Source of the DNA: Ariolimax columbianus
Lineage: Eukaryota > Mollusca > Gastropoda > Stylommatophora > Arionidae
Reading direction: 5' to 3'
DNA length: 64,000 bases
Assembly (NCBI GenBank): GCA_036924085.1
Contig: JAVGWX010000003.1
Span: forward strand, 117,177,264 to 117,241,263
Below, one piece after another: positions 1 through 11,058 of this stretch. The position numbers and the translations under genes were made by a program. The notes beneath the pieces are model-generated. The model did not search any database. It saw only the letters and a program-made list of their open reading frames with translations, and had not been told where the DNA came from. The first letter of the stretch is position 1. Each line of letters begins with the position of its first letter.

Positions 1-600
1 TGTATCTTCCACTTTCTGCAACTCATCATTCCAGTAGGGCTTATAGTTTTTCCTAGCTCCTCTTGGGATGGTTTCAGTGGCGGCTTGCATTATTGCCTTG
101 CTTAGGCTCTCTACCATGGGCTTCATTTTGGTGTTTCGTGTGTTGATGGTTTCACACAGCCCATCTGTCAGGATTGCAAATCTGTCCCAGTCGGCTCGTT
201 TGTAATTCCAACGTGGGAGCGGTTTTGTTTCCTGTGGGCCTACTTCCATGTCAATGGTTAGCCTGATCGGCCTGTGGTCGCTACCTGCCAGTTGGTTTAG
301 CACCTGGCGGCCTATTTTATAGTGTATGTCCTGTGTGGAGAAGGCCAAATCTGGAGTCGAGGTGGTATGCCATGTTCTTGAATAGAAGCTAGGGCTATCC
401 TCCGGCCTATTGATTAGGGAGAGATTTGCATCTATCTCCCAATCTTCCACTTCGTCACCTCTGCTGTCTGTGTCAGAGTATCCCCATCTCTCCGAGTGGC
501 TGTTGAAATCTCCAACTACTATGCAGTTGGAGTCTCTGACCTCCACGCTCGAGAGCGATAGGTCTCTGTTTGGTGGTCCGTACAGATTGAAAATAATAAT
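1..600 (-). mobile_element. LINE fragment: apurinic-type endonuclease of an RNase H-class LINE
   Basis: Reading the minus strand from base 600 down gives about 200 codons that I translated without finding a stop. It carries endonuclease-exonuclease-phosphatase signatures of non-LTR retrotransposons: VVGDFNSHSERWG near base 490 and AGSDHRP near base 285, followed by the linker that precedes the RT. The linker (MKPMVESLSKA, then TIPRGARKNYKPYW) is clearly homologous to 33,690-33,800, so this is the same family as the 33.7 kb element. It would nick target DNA for target-primed reverse transcription. It runs off the left edge of the window and is cut at base 600, where a minisatellite begins. The lack of stops suggests a comparatively young copy. 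Clade assignment within the RNase H-bearing I-like LINEs is inference. Confidence 0.88.
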
Positions 601-1312
601 ATAGTAAGCATGACTAGATACAATGTGGGCCACTAATAGTAAGCATGACTAGATACAACATGGGTGACTAATATTAAGCATGACTAGATACAACATGGGT
701 CACTAATAGTAAGCATGACTAGATACAACATGGGCCACTAATAGTAAGCATGACTAGATACAACATGGGCCACTAATAGTAAGAACGCCTAGATACAACA
801 TAGGTCACTAATAGTAAGAACGCCTAGATACTACAAGAGTCACTAATAGTAAGAACGCCTAGATAAAACATGGGCCACTAATAGTAAGAACGCCTAGAAA
901 CAACATGGGTCACTAATAGTAAGAACGCCTAGGTACAACATGGGTCACTAATAGTAAGAACGCCTAGATACAACATATGTCACTAATAGTAAGAACGCTT
1001 AGATACAACATGGGTCACTAATAGTAAGAGCGCCTAGATACAACATGGGTCACTAATAGTAAGCATGACTAGATACAATGTGGGCCACTAATAGTAAGCA
1101 TGACTAGATACAACATGGGTGACTAATATTAAGCATGACTAGATACAACATGGGCCACTAATAGTAAGCATGACTAGATACAACATGGGCCACTAATAGT
1201 AAGAACGCCTAGATACAACATAGGTCACTAATAGTAAGAACGCCTAGATACTACAAGAGTCACTAATAGTAAGAACGCCTAGATACAACATGGGCCACTA
1301 ATAGTAAGCACA
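601..1312. repeat. 35-bp minisatellite, about 20 units, with higher-order duplication
   Basis: Units of 35 bp run head to tail. Two subtypes alternate in blocks, one containing AAGCATGACTAGATA and one containing AAGAACGCCTAGATA. The block starting at 601 recurs at 1,056 (offset 455 bp, 13 units) with the same private variants, including one GTGACTAATATT unit and one CTACAAGAGT unit, so a multi-unit segment was duplicated. There are no unique spacers, which rules out a CRISPR array. Confidence 0.95.
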
Positions 1313-1699
1313 CCTATGAATTCGCTGATTTTCATTTTTTCTAAACCAGAAGCACGTGCATTCTCGTTCTTTTATAATAAATATTCAGAGCTTTGACAAT
1401 ATCTTGCTTCTCAAATGAAAACGTAATGAGCAGAATAAATTAAACGCGAAAAACTTTTCAATATTTAGATCCTGGGGGACTGACGGCTTGCGTTCTTGTT
1501 CTCAGATTCTGAGAAACTAGTGGCATTTGTGTCTTATTCTCACATATTGAGCATGCAACGACAACAGGCCATTCTTGTATATGGAGTATACTTTCCATAC
1601 CCAACCATTTTTTGTCATCGTTGGAGCTAAAAAAGAGCTGTGACAGATTTGTCACACACATAAATACACGAAACTGCAGCATTACAAAAATCGTTGGAA

Positions 1700-2215
1700 T
1701 CCTAAATAAAGCTTTTGCAAGCTGCTGCTGAGACCATTCCCAGAGGGACAAGGAAGAAAGACAAACCATGCTGAAGTGAAGAGTTACAAACACGAGGATG
1801 AATTACCAGATGCTAAAAACTTGGAAGAAAGAGAACAGTCAACCGAAGCGAACATTTTCTCTCAAAGATATCACTGCAAAATATTAAAGAACTGTAAATC
1901 AAACAACATGGGATAGATGGAAAAAGAAAACCGAATCTCTCAACATAGACAATGACGGAAACAAACTTTGTAAACTAGCTAGAACACTGAAGAACGAAGG
2001 CTACTAAACAAAGCAAATTCCAATCAAGCATGGTGACCTAACAGGTAAAAACAAGATGCAACTGCACCATCATTGGCAAACAAAGGGTCATAACAACACA
2101 AGTATTGTGGCAGAGGACCACATGATAGTAAGTTAACAATAGATCAAATGCGGCAATAAAGTCTCTTATGAAAAAGAAATCAACAGAAAAAGATCGAATA
2201 ACAAATTAAATGTTC
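1700..2215 (+). mobile_element. Decayed LINE linker relic (same family as 33.7 kb element)
   Basis: Plus-strand DNA here aligns by eye to 33,720-34,260: the segment coding TIPRG, then a run resembling EANIALKAITAKYKRT, then the WKKKTESLNIDNDGNKL segment, then the segment before the RT. Stops and small indels interrupt it every few dozen codons, so it is an old, dead copy. Nothing upstream (1,313-1,700) or downstream to about 2,800 is recognisable to me. Confidence 0.7.
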
Positions 2216-2825
2216 ATGCTCATATTTTAACAGTTACATAAGAAACCTGTAAGGAATTATACAAAAGCGAGGACAATATGGGGTAGACATGATCGTCTAT
2301 CGACAACAGTGATACCAGGACTCAAATCAGGAACGAAGAGCAGGAACACTGTAACATATCAGACATGTAACATGCACTTAGGTCTGGGCATGGGGCGGAC
2401 TATCCCATCCTGTAGAAACGCCAAACAAATATAGAGACAAATCAACGTTTGATGACTAGGTATGTATATTGTGAAGGCATACTAAACATCCAGCTAAAAC
2501 GGCTGTTATTGATTGATTTATTGTTTTAATGACTGACTGATGTTTGTCTGTGTCAATTGGTTGGTCACTTGATGAACAAAAACATACTTGTATGATGAAT
2601 ATACTATGACATTTTCAGTCCTGATTGTCATTAGTGATCTTTCTAGTTCCAAGTTCCCAGTTGGTTCACCACACGTGTGTCTATAGTATCAGATCCAGGG
2701 GCTTAACTAACGTTAGCGTCAGGTGAAACCATGTCAATGAGGTACTAGATTAAAGTTAGCGATAGGTGGCACCACGTCGATGGGAAACTAGGTCAGGCTA
2801 AACCGCGTCAACAGTAAATTAAATT
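2215..2825. other. No gene seen; short degenerate repeat near 2,700-2,815
   Basis: No coding similarity seen. Between about 2,700 and 2,815 two to three degenerate units of roughly 50 bp share GTTAGCG, ACCACGTC and ACTAG words. Confidence 0.4.
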
Positions 2826-2935
2826 AGATTATAGATTACATTAGATTAGATTAGATTCAGATTCAGATGTAGATTAGGTTAGATTAGATTAGATTAGATT
2901 AGATTAGATTAGATTAGTAAAGACTAGATTAGATT
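2826..2935. repeat. (ATTAG)n pentanucleotide tract
   Basis: Interrupted ATTAG/ATTAGATT repeats directly precede the next minisatellite. The unit is not TTAGGG, so this is not telomeric repeat. Confidence 0.9.
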
Positions 2936-3655
2936 CATGTTCATAATTTTTCTGTTCATCAAGTGTTTGCTCATCATCTTTCTATTCATCTTCTTTCTGT
3001 TCATCATCTTTTTGTTCATCATGTTTCTATCAATCACCTTTCTGTCAATCACCTTTATATCCATCACCTTTATGTTCATCGCCTCCTGTCCATCACCTTC
3101 CTGTCCATCACCTTCCTGTCCATCACCTCCTGTCCATCATCTTTATGTTCATCACCTTTATGTCCATCACCTCCTGCCCATCAGCTTTATGTTCATCACC
3201 TTTATGTTCATCACCTCCTGTCCATCACCTTTATGTTCATCATCTTTATGCTCATCACCTTTATGTCCATCACCTCCTGTCCATCACCTTTATGTTCATC
3301 ACCTTTATGTCCATCACCTCTTGTCCATCATCTTTATGTTCATCACCTTTATGTCCATCACCTCCTGTCCATCACCTTCCTGTCCATCACCTCCTGTCCA
3401 TCACCTCCTGTCCATCACCTCCTGTCTATCACCTCCTGTCCATCACCTCCTGTCCATCACCTTCCTGTCCATCACCTCCTGTCCATCACCTTCCTGTCCA
3501 TCACCTCCTGTTCATCACCTCCTGTCCATCAACTGTATGTTCATTATCTTTATGTTCATCATCTTTATGTTCATCACCTTTAAGTCCATCACCTCCTGTC
3601 CATCATCTTTATGTTCATTATCTTTATGTTCATCATCTTTATGTTCATCTTTTTT
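2936..3655. repeat. 15-bp pyrimidine-rich minisatellite
   Basis: About 48 units of a 15-bp motif (CCATCACCTCCTGTC and CTTTATGTTCATCAT variants). Because 15 is a multiple of three, overlapping frames stay open for up to 260 codons on the plus strand. These are repeat by-products, not proteins. Strand asymmetry is extreme, with nearly all pyrimidine on the plus strand apart from the CAT words. Confidence 0.95.
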
Positions 3656-3659
3656 TCTC

Positions 3660-4195
3660 AAGCAGTTATATGTAATACGTTTAATCATGATGCCTTTCAA
3701 TCAACCTTCATGTTTCTAGTATAAAATATGAAATGCAAAAACGGTATAAGGGCCTTGCGTGAAGCACTTTTTTGGTTCCTTCCAATCAAAGCTCCATTAT
3801 TATACTAAACACACCGTCGTGGACATAAAGAATTCAGACAATCTAGTTGCTTCTCTGACTAGGGACCAAAAGCAAATGGACTTCTCCTCCCACCATCCAG
3901 GTGACAAAACACGAACAAACCAATCGACAAATACGTCTCCCCTCCCCAGGGACACAGCAGACAAAGCCATGGAAGCGAGAGATAAGTGGAACGGAAACGA
4001 CTGTGGAGACATAGCTAGAAAACAGTATCATTATTAATCTTGTTGTGTTTTATACCTCCGGCATGAAATATGTCTCTGAAATGTTAGACGATGTTAAAGC
4101 TACAACATATTGCACTTACACTTGACATTTGTGTCAGTTTTTGTATGATCCACTTGTTTCTAATAATGTATTTAAGCTTCTTTGTAAGTTATGCT
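3660..4195. other. Unassigned sequence
   Basis: A 92-codon frame (3,759-4,037) exists but has no recognisable domain, and both strands are open over part of it. I see no other feature. Confidence 0.3.
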
Positions 4196-4196
4196 A

Positions 4197-4450
4197 AACA
4201 TCCGAGTGGCAGAGTGGATAGAACACTTGTTTGTCATAGCAGAGATACCGGGTTTGCTTCCAGTTAGCAGCATGCTCCAGTCTTTTCAGCTAGAAATCGT
4301 ATCCACTTAACTGTTATGTAAGTCATGGCAGCCAGTAAGGCAAATAGTCGCTACGACTCACAGAAAAACCAGATTTCTACCCTAATAATGGCTCCAGCAG
4401 TTCGTTCCCGATAGCAGTGAATCGAAGTCCTCAGACTTCGACCAAAGGGT
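4197..4450 (+). repeat. Probable tRNA-derived SINE
   Basis: An A-box-like TGGCAGAGTGG (4,207-4,217) and a B-box-like GGTTTGCTTCC (4,251-4,261) are spaced as in a tRNA-type RNA polymerase III promoter. They are followed by about 190 bp of tRNA-unrelated body containing GCTACGACTCACAG. I could not identify target duplications or a tail, so the ends are approximate. A decayed tRNA pseudogene is the alternative. Confidence 0.5.
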
Positions 4451-4972
4451 CGCGATATTTATATTATAATTGTTTGCTTTGTTCAATATATCCTATATAT
4501 TTTTTCCACCTTCTATAAAAAAATTTATTTTGATGTGTCCTCGTTGTTCCAGAGCCAGAAAGAGGTTGCAATAATAATAACACTGAAACCTACCAGGCAT
4601 TTCGTTAGAGAAGACTAATGAGATTTGAACATAGGTCCAGCTATCACACTTTATTCAAATGATAGACTACAATGACACTAAAGACTTCTAGGTTATATGA
4701 TATAGCGCAAGTGACTGAGTTATATCACGGAATGACTATGTATTTATTAACGCTTTTTGTAATTTCATTTTTTTTACTTCATTTTATATACGTGATGTTA
4801 TGAGGTCTTCTAATTGTAAAAACAAATACTTCCTTGGGGTCACACCCACGATTTGCTTAAGCACTGCTACTGCTGTTATAGAAACCTAACGAATTATACC
4901 AAGGTCATCAGAATGTAGAAGATTTAATTTGTATTGCCTGCCTGTAGACTGTTTTGTGACATAGTGATCTAT
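4450..4972. other. Unassigned AT-rich sequence
   Basis: No coding similarity, array or element ends recognised. Confidence 0.3.
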
Positions 4973-5091
4973 GCAGATAGTAAACTTTGCAGTTCCACTT
5001 TGAATCGTAATTGCGGCATCATCCGCAAAGAGAAGTTCTCTCATCAGCACCCTATTTTGGTCTTGGCTTTCAGCCTTTGGGAATTGAATAG
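4973..5091 (-). mobile_element. Inverted copy of the LINE RT catalytic segment
   Basis: The minus strand reproduces bases 5,209-5,339 almost exactly and encodes RELLFADDAAIT, the catalytic FADD box of a LINE reverse transcriptase. This copy has an undamaged FADD, whereas its plus-strand partner carries a small insertion there. Together the two arms form an inverted repeat with a 117-bp spacer. Beyond the shared segment the two copies diverge abruptly. Confidence 0.85.
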
Positions 5092-5208
5092 GCTACCATA
5101 TGTGTATGTTGAATGAACATGAGCAGATTTAAAGACTAACAATTATGTCACTACATGAAGGTGACCAGGAAGGTGGTATCTTCATTTATTCTCGCACAGA
5201 TGGTGGTT

Positions 5209-6235
5209 TATTCAATTCCCAACGGCTGAAAGCCAAGACCAAAATAAATAGGGTGCTGATGAGAGAACTTCTCTTTGCGTGCGGCAAATGCCGCAATTAC
5301 GACTGACTCAGAGGAGGAACTGCAAAGCTTATTATCTGCATTTTAGGATGCCTGCTGAGAGTTTGGGTTAGCAATCAGCAAAACGAAAACACAAGTTATG
5401 GTCCAGGGTGCAAACACGCCACCGGTAATCTCTATTGATGAAGATGTTGTCAATGTAGTAAATCATTTTACGTACTTAGGATCCTCAGTAAATAATAAAC
5501 TATACCTGGACCAAGAGATTAATATCAAGATAGGCAAGGCTGCAACAACAATGAGCAGATTAACAAAAAGGGTCTGGGAGAACAAGAAAACAAAAACACT
5601 TGTTTACCAGGCCTGTGTCCTCAGCACGTTTCTTTATGGCAGTTAAATATGGTCATCGGCTGCCTGCGCAGAATCCTACGGGTTAAGTGACAAGACAAGA
5701 TCACCAACGCAGAAGTGTTGGAGAGAACAGGCACGTTCACATTTTTTCTCCATGCTTAGTCTTCGAAGGCTCAAATGGCTTGGACACACTTGGAGGATGG
5801 ATGATGGCAAAATACCAAAATATCTTCTCTATGAGGAATTACAGTTGGGAAAAAGGTCTCAGGGCCTGCCACTACTTCGGTACAAGGATGTATGCAAACG
5901 GGATGTGAATGATGCAGGCATCAATTTGGAATCATGGAACAGGTGGCCATGGATCGTGTTACATGGAGAGGCAGGATTAAGCGTGAAATACAGACAAAGG
6001 AGATACTGATTGCTGATAGGCTAAAGACTCAGAGTTTGAGAAGACACGCCACACCGGGTGATGCCGCAAACGGTCCTGACTTTCCTTGTCCACACTGTGG
6101 AAGACGCTTTTCTGATCGGATTGGTCTTTCGAGTAACATTCGTTACCGTCATGGACTGCAGTTACATCCTTTTTTTTTCAAAGCACAATCACTATCGTCT
6201 GACAAGACGGAAAGAGCCAATGATCAATGATAATC
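5209..6235 (+). mobile_element. LINE 3' part: RT palm to C-terminal C2H2 finger (degraded)
   Basis: Fragments of one LINE ORF can be followed through several frames: RELLFA (5,255), damaged FADD box, EEELQSLLSAF, HFTYLGSSVNN (5,465), the YQACVLSTFLYGS segment (5,605-5,646), LKWLGHTWRMDD (5,770), and finally CPHCGRRFSDRIGL (6,091-6,132), a C2H2-like finger at the extreme C-terminus. Frameshifts near 5,280, 5,350, 5,650 and 5,940 make it non-functional. It belongs to the family that also supplies 13,811-15,692, 19,265-20,580, 40,024-41,834 and (minus) 46,270-46,580. From memory, such proteins are often annotated as F52C9.6-like transposon proteins; I cannot verify the clade. Confidence 0.82.
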
Positions 6236-6239
6236 CATG

Positions 6240-7040
6240 CAACTATCACGGGAGCAAAATAAATACTTTGATTGGCAGGTGTCAATTTTGTCCCCACTTG
6301 ATTCCTTACACATATTATATGGAACAAACAAGTATTATAATTTATTTGTCATGTCAGAATGTTTTTTTATTTAAGAAACTATTTTGAATTATAAAATGAC
6401 ATGAGAAAATAAACAACGAATGTCTGCAGTGAAATTACTCGAATTCCATTTACGTGACAAAAGCCGAAGTTAGACAACGGTTCTATTCAAATCAAATCAA
6501 CAATTTCAAACATTAATGTTCTCCTTTCTTACTCACAGACAGTGTATTAACCGTGTGCGCGGGTTGTAAGATAAGGGCAGGATGTTTCCCCAAATAGCAC
6601 GGCTTGTCAAGCCTGATATTGTTTGAAAGCAGCTTTCGTAACTTCATTAGGAATCCAGTAAAATCATTTCCTCCGCTGGAGAGAAGATGAAACGCGGAGA
6701 TTGACCATATAAATTGACCAATAGAGCGTTCTGCCATTTCTCCCTCTGTTGTTATTATGTTTGTGCGTCTTTCTCTTGATGTGTAGCTAGCTAGCTGCAT
6801 CCGTGATGGTTGACGCCTTGACACAAAAAAGGTTTTCGGGTACAATGTGTTAACAGAGACGAAGCCTAGATTCATTTGACAGACTCATTTGAACGTCCCG
6901 TCATTACTTCTTCATGTCAATCTACGGTCTGCCAGTACACAACTGCATATAGAAGGAATTTATTGTATGATAAAGGGAAAGAGTGTTATCAACCAACATA
7001 GATCAAACAAAACTATGAAATCTACACTTCGATTTAACAT
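6240..7040. other. Unassigned sequence
   Basis: A 120-codon minus-strand frame (6,513-6,875) has no domain, signal peptide or membrane segment that I recognise, and no support beyond being open. I do not call it a gene. Confidence 0.3.
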
Positions 7041-7044
7041 TTTA

Positions 7045-7660
7045 ATATTTGAAGTTTCCGTACCCGCTAAACCATCTATATCATCTGAATATCATAGGTT
7101 TGTAATTGTCTTATCACCTATTCTGACTGTACCAGCATGTCCCTCCATGGCCGCTTCCAATATTATTTCCAAGAATACATAAAAGAGTATTGGAGAGAGT
7201 ATACAACCATGTCTCACTACAACAGACGTGCGGAACCATTCACCTAGTATTCCGTGTACAGAAACTGCACTTGACGCTTTCTCATAAAGGTTCTCAATAA
7301 TCTTCACAATAATACTTTCGATCTTGTAATGCTTCATTGTTGTCCATAGCACCGCATGCCATACTCTGTCGAACGCCTTTCTGAAATCGATGAAGACATG
7401 ATATATGTGTTGCTAATACTCTAAGTATTTCTCATTCAATATCCACAGATTAAATATATGTTTAGTGCTACTTCCTACCGCTGGGAACCCTATTTGCTCT
7501 TTGACAATTATATTTCCTGCCTGTGGTTTGAATCTGTTGAGGATTATTTTTAAGAGAACTTTGGTAGGGTGACTAATGAGGCTAATGGTTCTATAGTTCT
7601 GACACATCTTTATGTTCCCTGATTTAGGCAGCGATAAAACCACAGATTCCGTTCAGATGG
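7045..7660 (-). mobile_element. LINE reverse transcriptase relic
   Basis: Minus-strand frames give consecutive RT blocks. YRTISLISHPTKVLLKIILN lies around 7,550, GFPAVGSSTKHIFNLWIL around 7,460, and FIDFRKAFDRVWH (motif A) near 7,390-7,350. GCILSPILFYVFL (motif B region) lies near 7,200, and TITNL then YSDDIDGLAG (catalytic box) near 7,095-7,060. Stops and frameshifts separate the blocks and the 3' part is missing. The DDIDGLAG context is typical of one widespread invertebrate LINE group; naming it RTE-like is inference. Confidence 0.85.
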
Positions 7661-7689
7661 TCGCCTCTCTTCAGTTCACCAAAATCTAG

Positions 7690-7925
7690 AGATTACCAAT
7701 TATGTCACGGCATGAACAGGTGCAGATAATGAATATGATGTCACGACATGGACAGATATAAAGATATCAATCATGTCATAACAGATGTCAAGACTAGTAA
7801 ATATGAGACGACATGAACAAATGTTAAGACTAGAAAATATGAGGCGACATGAACAGATGTTAAAACTAGAAAATATGAGACGACATGAACAGATGTTAAG
7901 ACTAGAAAATATGACACGACAATGT
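7690..7925. repeat. 36-bp minisatellite
   Basis: CGACATGAACAGATGTTAAG recurs at 7,809, 7,845 and 7,881 (period 36 bp), with more degenerate units from 7,690. One isolated unit-like copy (AATTATGTCACTACATGAA) also lies at about 5,135. Confidence 0.88.
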
Positions 7926-8054
7926 AAGGTGTAGTCGCTGGAAAAAAAAAAGAAACGACATAATAACGATAATATACACATTTATAAAAACATTGATGCA
8001 ACATACAAATATATACATTTTTTTAAAACTCTACATGGACAAAACACTGTAATG

Positions 8055-8315
8055 TTGACTCTTAGCCAATTGCTGTGTCCACGGTCGTCTTGAGCCCAGC
8101 CCATGACACTGCGTTACTCATGGCATTTGTTTCCTTCAGTTCTTTCTTCGAATTCGATATTTAATCCATTGTTCTCTTCCTTTGAGTTTTTATCCATGGC
8201 TTTTACCTATATAATTGTTAGGTATCTTTGGCTGAGTGTCCTACCCATCTGGATTTTATCTGCTTAATCCCCAACTGAATTAGTCTTTCTTTGTCATAAG
8301 TCTTTATTTGACATT
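8055..8315 (-). mobile_element. LINE C-terminal fragment
   Basis: The minus strand carries IQMGRTLSQRY-like and ETNAMS/SNAVSWAQDD-like sequence, resembling the RWxGH and WAQDR blocks that end many LINE ORFs. On the minus strand it lies upstream of the 7,045-7,660 RT core, the wrong order for one element, so it is a separate insertion. Confidence 0.5.
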
Positions 8316-8319
8316 ACAA

Positions 8320-9650
8320 CCACTGAAAGGATATGTGAGACGAGTCCAGATGCTGATGGTATTCTGCAATCTGCATATGATACTCATATTTTCAAATCAT
8401 AACACTTTAAGAGTAAAGAGCTTCGGAACTCACAAAAGTTCACGTCTCTCAATTAACACAGGCTACAAGCCTACTGAGTAGAGTAGCCAACTGGGTGGGA
8501 AAGAGAACTGTAGAAACTAAACTCATTCATGTGTATAATATAGGAATATAAAAGGGTAAATTTATTGTTTGCTGGAAAGCCAGAAGAAAACAACAAACAG
8601 ATACAAGAAATGTTTCTTGGCATTTAGTGGAAATTCTTTACAACTAATGTTCACCCTATAAATCAACATACAATTTAACAAAAGTTTTTGTATTTCAATC
8701 GCGGGGAAGACGCATAACATACTCTGGCGATAACAACAAATGAAAGTAAACAACAGAAAATTACTTTGCCAATTTCTTAATAATTACACTTAGGCTGTGA
8801 ACAACATTTTACGTTGTTCGAAGTTGTCCGTTTCAGATCTAAGTGCGTTTGAGTGCTACTGTAATTTCATTTTTTGCAAAGCAATTGCCTCCTAATATAA
8901 CCAATGGAAACTCCACCATGGTCGGTCCCGAAGTTGGATGAGAAAAGAGGTGGGTCTAGAGTGATGTCAGCTTCTCTCCATAATCGTCTTGCTACAAAAA
9001 CATCAATTAATTCATCTAACATATGTCATTGACGAGGAAAATGCCTTCCACAGGATATATGACACGGATTAGCCAAACTGGCAAGGAAATGGGGTGCTGA
9101 TCTTCTTCCTTGAAGCGATGAAGGCCTCCGGACCCGGCACCGGCGTGTAAGAACCATGTGGGAGACGGTAAAACACTTCAAATTGCAACAGAGAGAAGAA
9201 AATACAAAATTCTCATCATGGACTCGGCGAAACATGACTGGCATAAGAAGGAAAAGTTCAGTTCACATGGGAAACGATTATATGCTCAAGTCACAAAGAT
9301 GAGAATGCATTGCATAACGAAGGTGGTACATCTATGGTAGCTCCAGAAGCATATTGTGCTTCTATTATGTGAACAACAAACAAAAGATAAAAACACGCAT
9401 CCCGCATTGTTAATCTCAAACAGACGAAGCGGAAGAGTCAATTAAGGAACGTTCCTACAACTATATTGAATTATATTGGATTATGCAAAATCAAGACAAA
9501 TAAAGATAGCTATTGGGGAATGTCAAATAAGACAGGTCAATGGCGACTTCGAAGTGATATGTGTGCAAGAATGACCTTAAAGTAACTAACGAAAAACGGA
9601 TTATGGTTCCTGAAAGTAGTTTTGTGCAGGAAACCAATTGGTCATCGAAG
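8320..9650. other. Unassigned sequence
   Basis: No repeat array or protein similarity recognised. The region 9,030-9,250 is somewhat GC-richer with short open frames on both strands, but no family is identifiable. Confidence 0.3.
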
Positions 9651-9654
9651 GAAG

Positions 9655-10480
9655 CAGGTAGTGTACTTTCTTATAGTCTCTAGAAGCATTGAATCTACCC
9701 AGTACAAACATGCACTGTACTTTCCTAGTCTCTAGAAGCATTGAATCTACCAAGTACAAACAAAAAAGGTAGTGTACTTTCTTATAGTCTCTAGAAGCAT
9801 TGAATCTACCAAGTACAAACAAAAAGGTAGTGTACTTTCTTATAGTCTCTAGAAGCATTGAATCTACCAAGTATAAACAAAAAGGTAGTGTACTTTCTTA
9901 TAGTCTCTAGAAGCATTGAATCTACCAAGTACAATAAAAAGGTAGTGTACTTTCTTATAGTCTCTAGAAGCATTGAATCTACCAAGTACAAACATGCACT
10001 GTACTTTCCTAGTCTCCAGAAGCATTGAATCTACCAAGTACAAACATGCACTGTACTTCCTAGTCTCTAGAAGCATTGAATCTACCAAGTACAAACATGC
10101 ACTGTACTTTCCTAGTCTCCAGAAGCATTGAATCTACCAAGTACAAACATGCACTGTACTTTCCTAGTCTCCAGAAGCATTGAATCTACCAAGTACAAAC
10201 ATGCACTGTACTTCCTAGTCTCCAGAAGCATTGAATCTACCAAGTACAGACATGCACTGTACTTTCCTAGTCTCCAGAAGCATTGAATCTACCCAGTATA
10301 AACAAAAAGGTAGTGTACTTTCCTTGTCTCTAGAAGCATTGAATCTGCCCGGTATAGACAGGTAGTGTACTTTCCTAGACTCTAGAAGCTTTGAATCTGC
10401 CCGGTATAGACAGGTAGTATACTTTCCTTGTCTCTAGAAGCATTGAATCTACCCAGTATAGATAGGTAGTGTACTTTCCG
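9655..10480. repeat. 52/58-bp minisatellite
   Basis: About 15 units built on AGAAGCATTGAATCTACCAA. Two length classes alternate in blocks: 58 bp (with AAAAAGGTAGTGTACTTTCTTATAG) and 52 bp (with CATGCACTGTACTTTCCTAG). To the right of 10,320 units become increasingly divergent. Degenerate traces (GTAGTGTAT, CTACCCAG) remain visible to about 10,900. Confidence 0.93.
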
Positions 10481-10949
10481 AACCTGTAAAAGCAATTCAT
10501 CTTCCGAGTATAAACAAGTCATATACGTTTCCAAACTAGGAAAGTAGTGTCTGTATCCACTTTGTGGAGGCAGTGTGTATTTTCTTAGTCTGTAACAGTT
10601 GTGTATCTACCCAGTTTGTGGAGATAGCGTGTATTCCCAGTGTAGACATCCAGTTGAGCTACCCAGTTTAATGAGGTAGTGTATATGTCATGTTTAGAGG
10701 AGTCGTATGTCTGCATGTCTGAACAAAATGTACATAAACCCAATCAAAAGAATGTGTATATATATACCCAATCTGTACATGTACTGTGCCAATACCATAC
10801 ATCAGATGTGTACATATAACCAGTGTCTAAACGTAGTGTATCGTTCCATTCTAAAGAATATATTTGTATCTACACAGTTTATGCGTGTAGTGTATCCATG
10901 TGCGTGTTACACAATTCATATGGTAAATGTTGACAGCCTCTCATTCTGT

Positions 10950-10950
10950 T

Positions 10951-10993
<43 letters not shown>

Positions 10994-11004
10994 CTATCTC
11001 TCTC

Positions 11005-11056
<52 letters not shown>
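10950..11056. repeat. (TC)n/(CTAT)n microsatellite
   Basis: Compound TC and TATC repeats. The 173-codon frame that crosses it is not a gene. Confidence 0.97.

Positions 11057-11058
<2 letters not shown>

Noticed and set aside
601..1312. CRISPR-like regularly spaced 35-bp repeats
   Set aside because: Units are contiguous with no unique spacers, and the setting is an animal genome; it is a minisatellite.
2826..2935. Telomeric repeat
   Set aside because: The unit is ATTAG, not TTAGGG or a known variant, and it is internal and interrupted.
6513..6875. 120-codon minus-strand frame
   Set aside because: No recognisable domain or context; length is within chance for a 64-kb window.
7045..8315. One continuous minus-strand LINE
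   Set aside because: The C-terminal piece (8,055-8,315) lies upstream of the RT core on that strand, so the order is wrong for a single element.
9026..9340. Possible LINE or transposase fragment in a GC-richer patch
   Set aside because: No motif could be matched with confidence on either strand.
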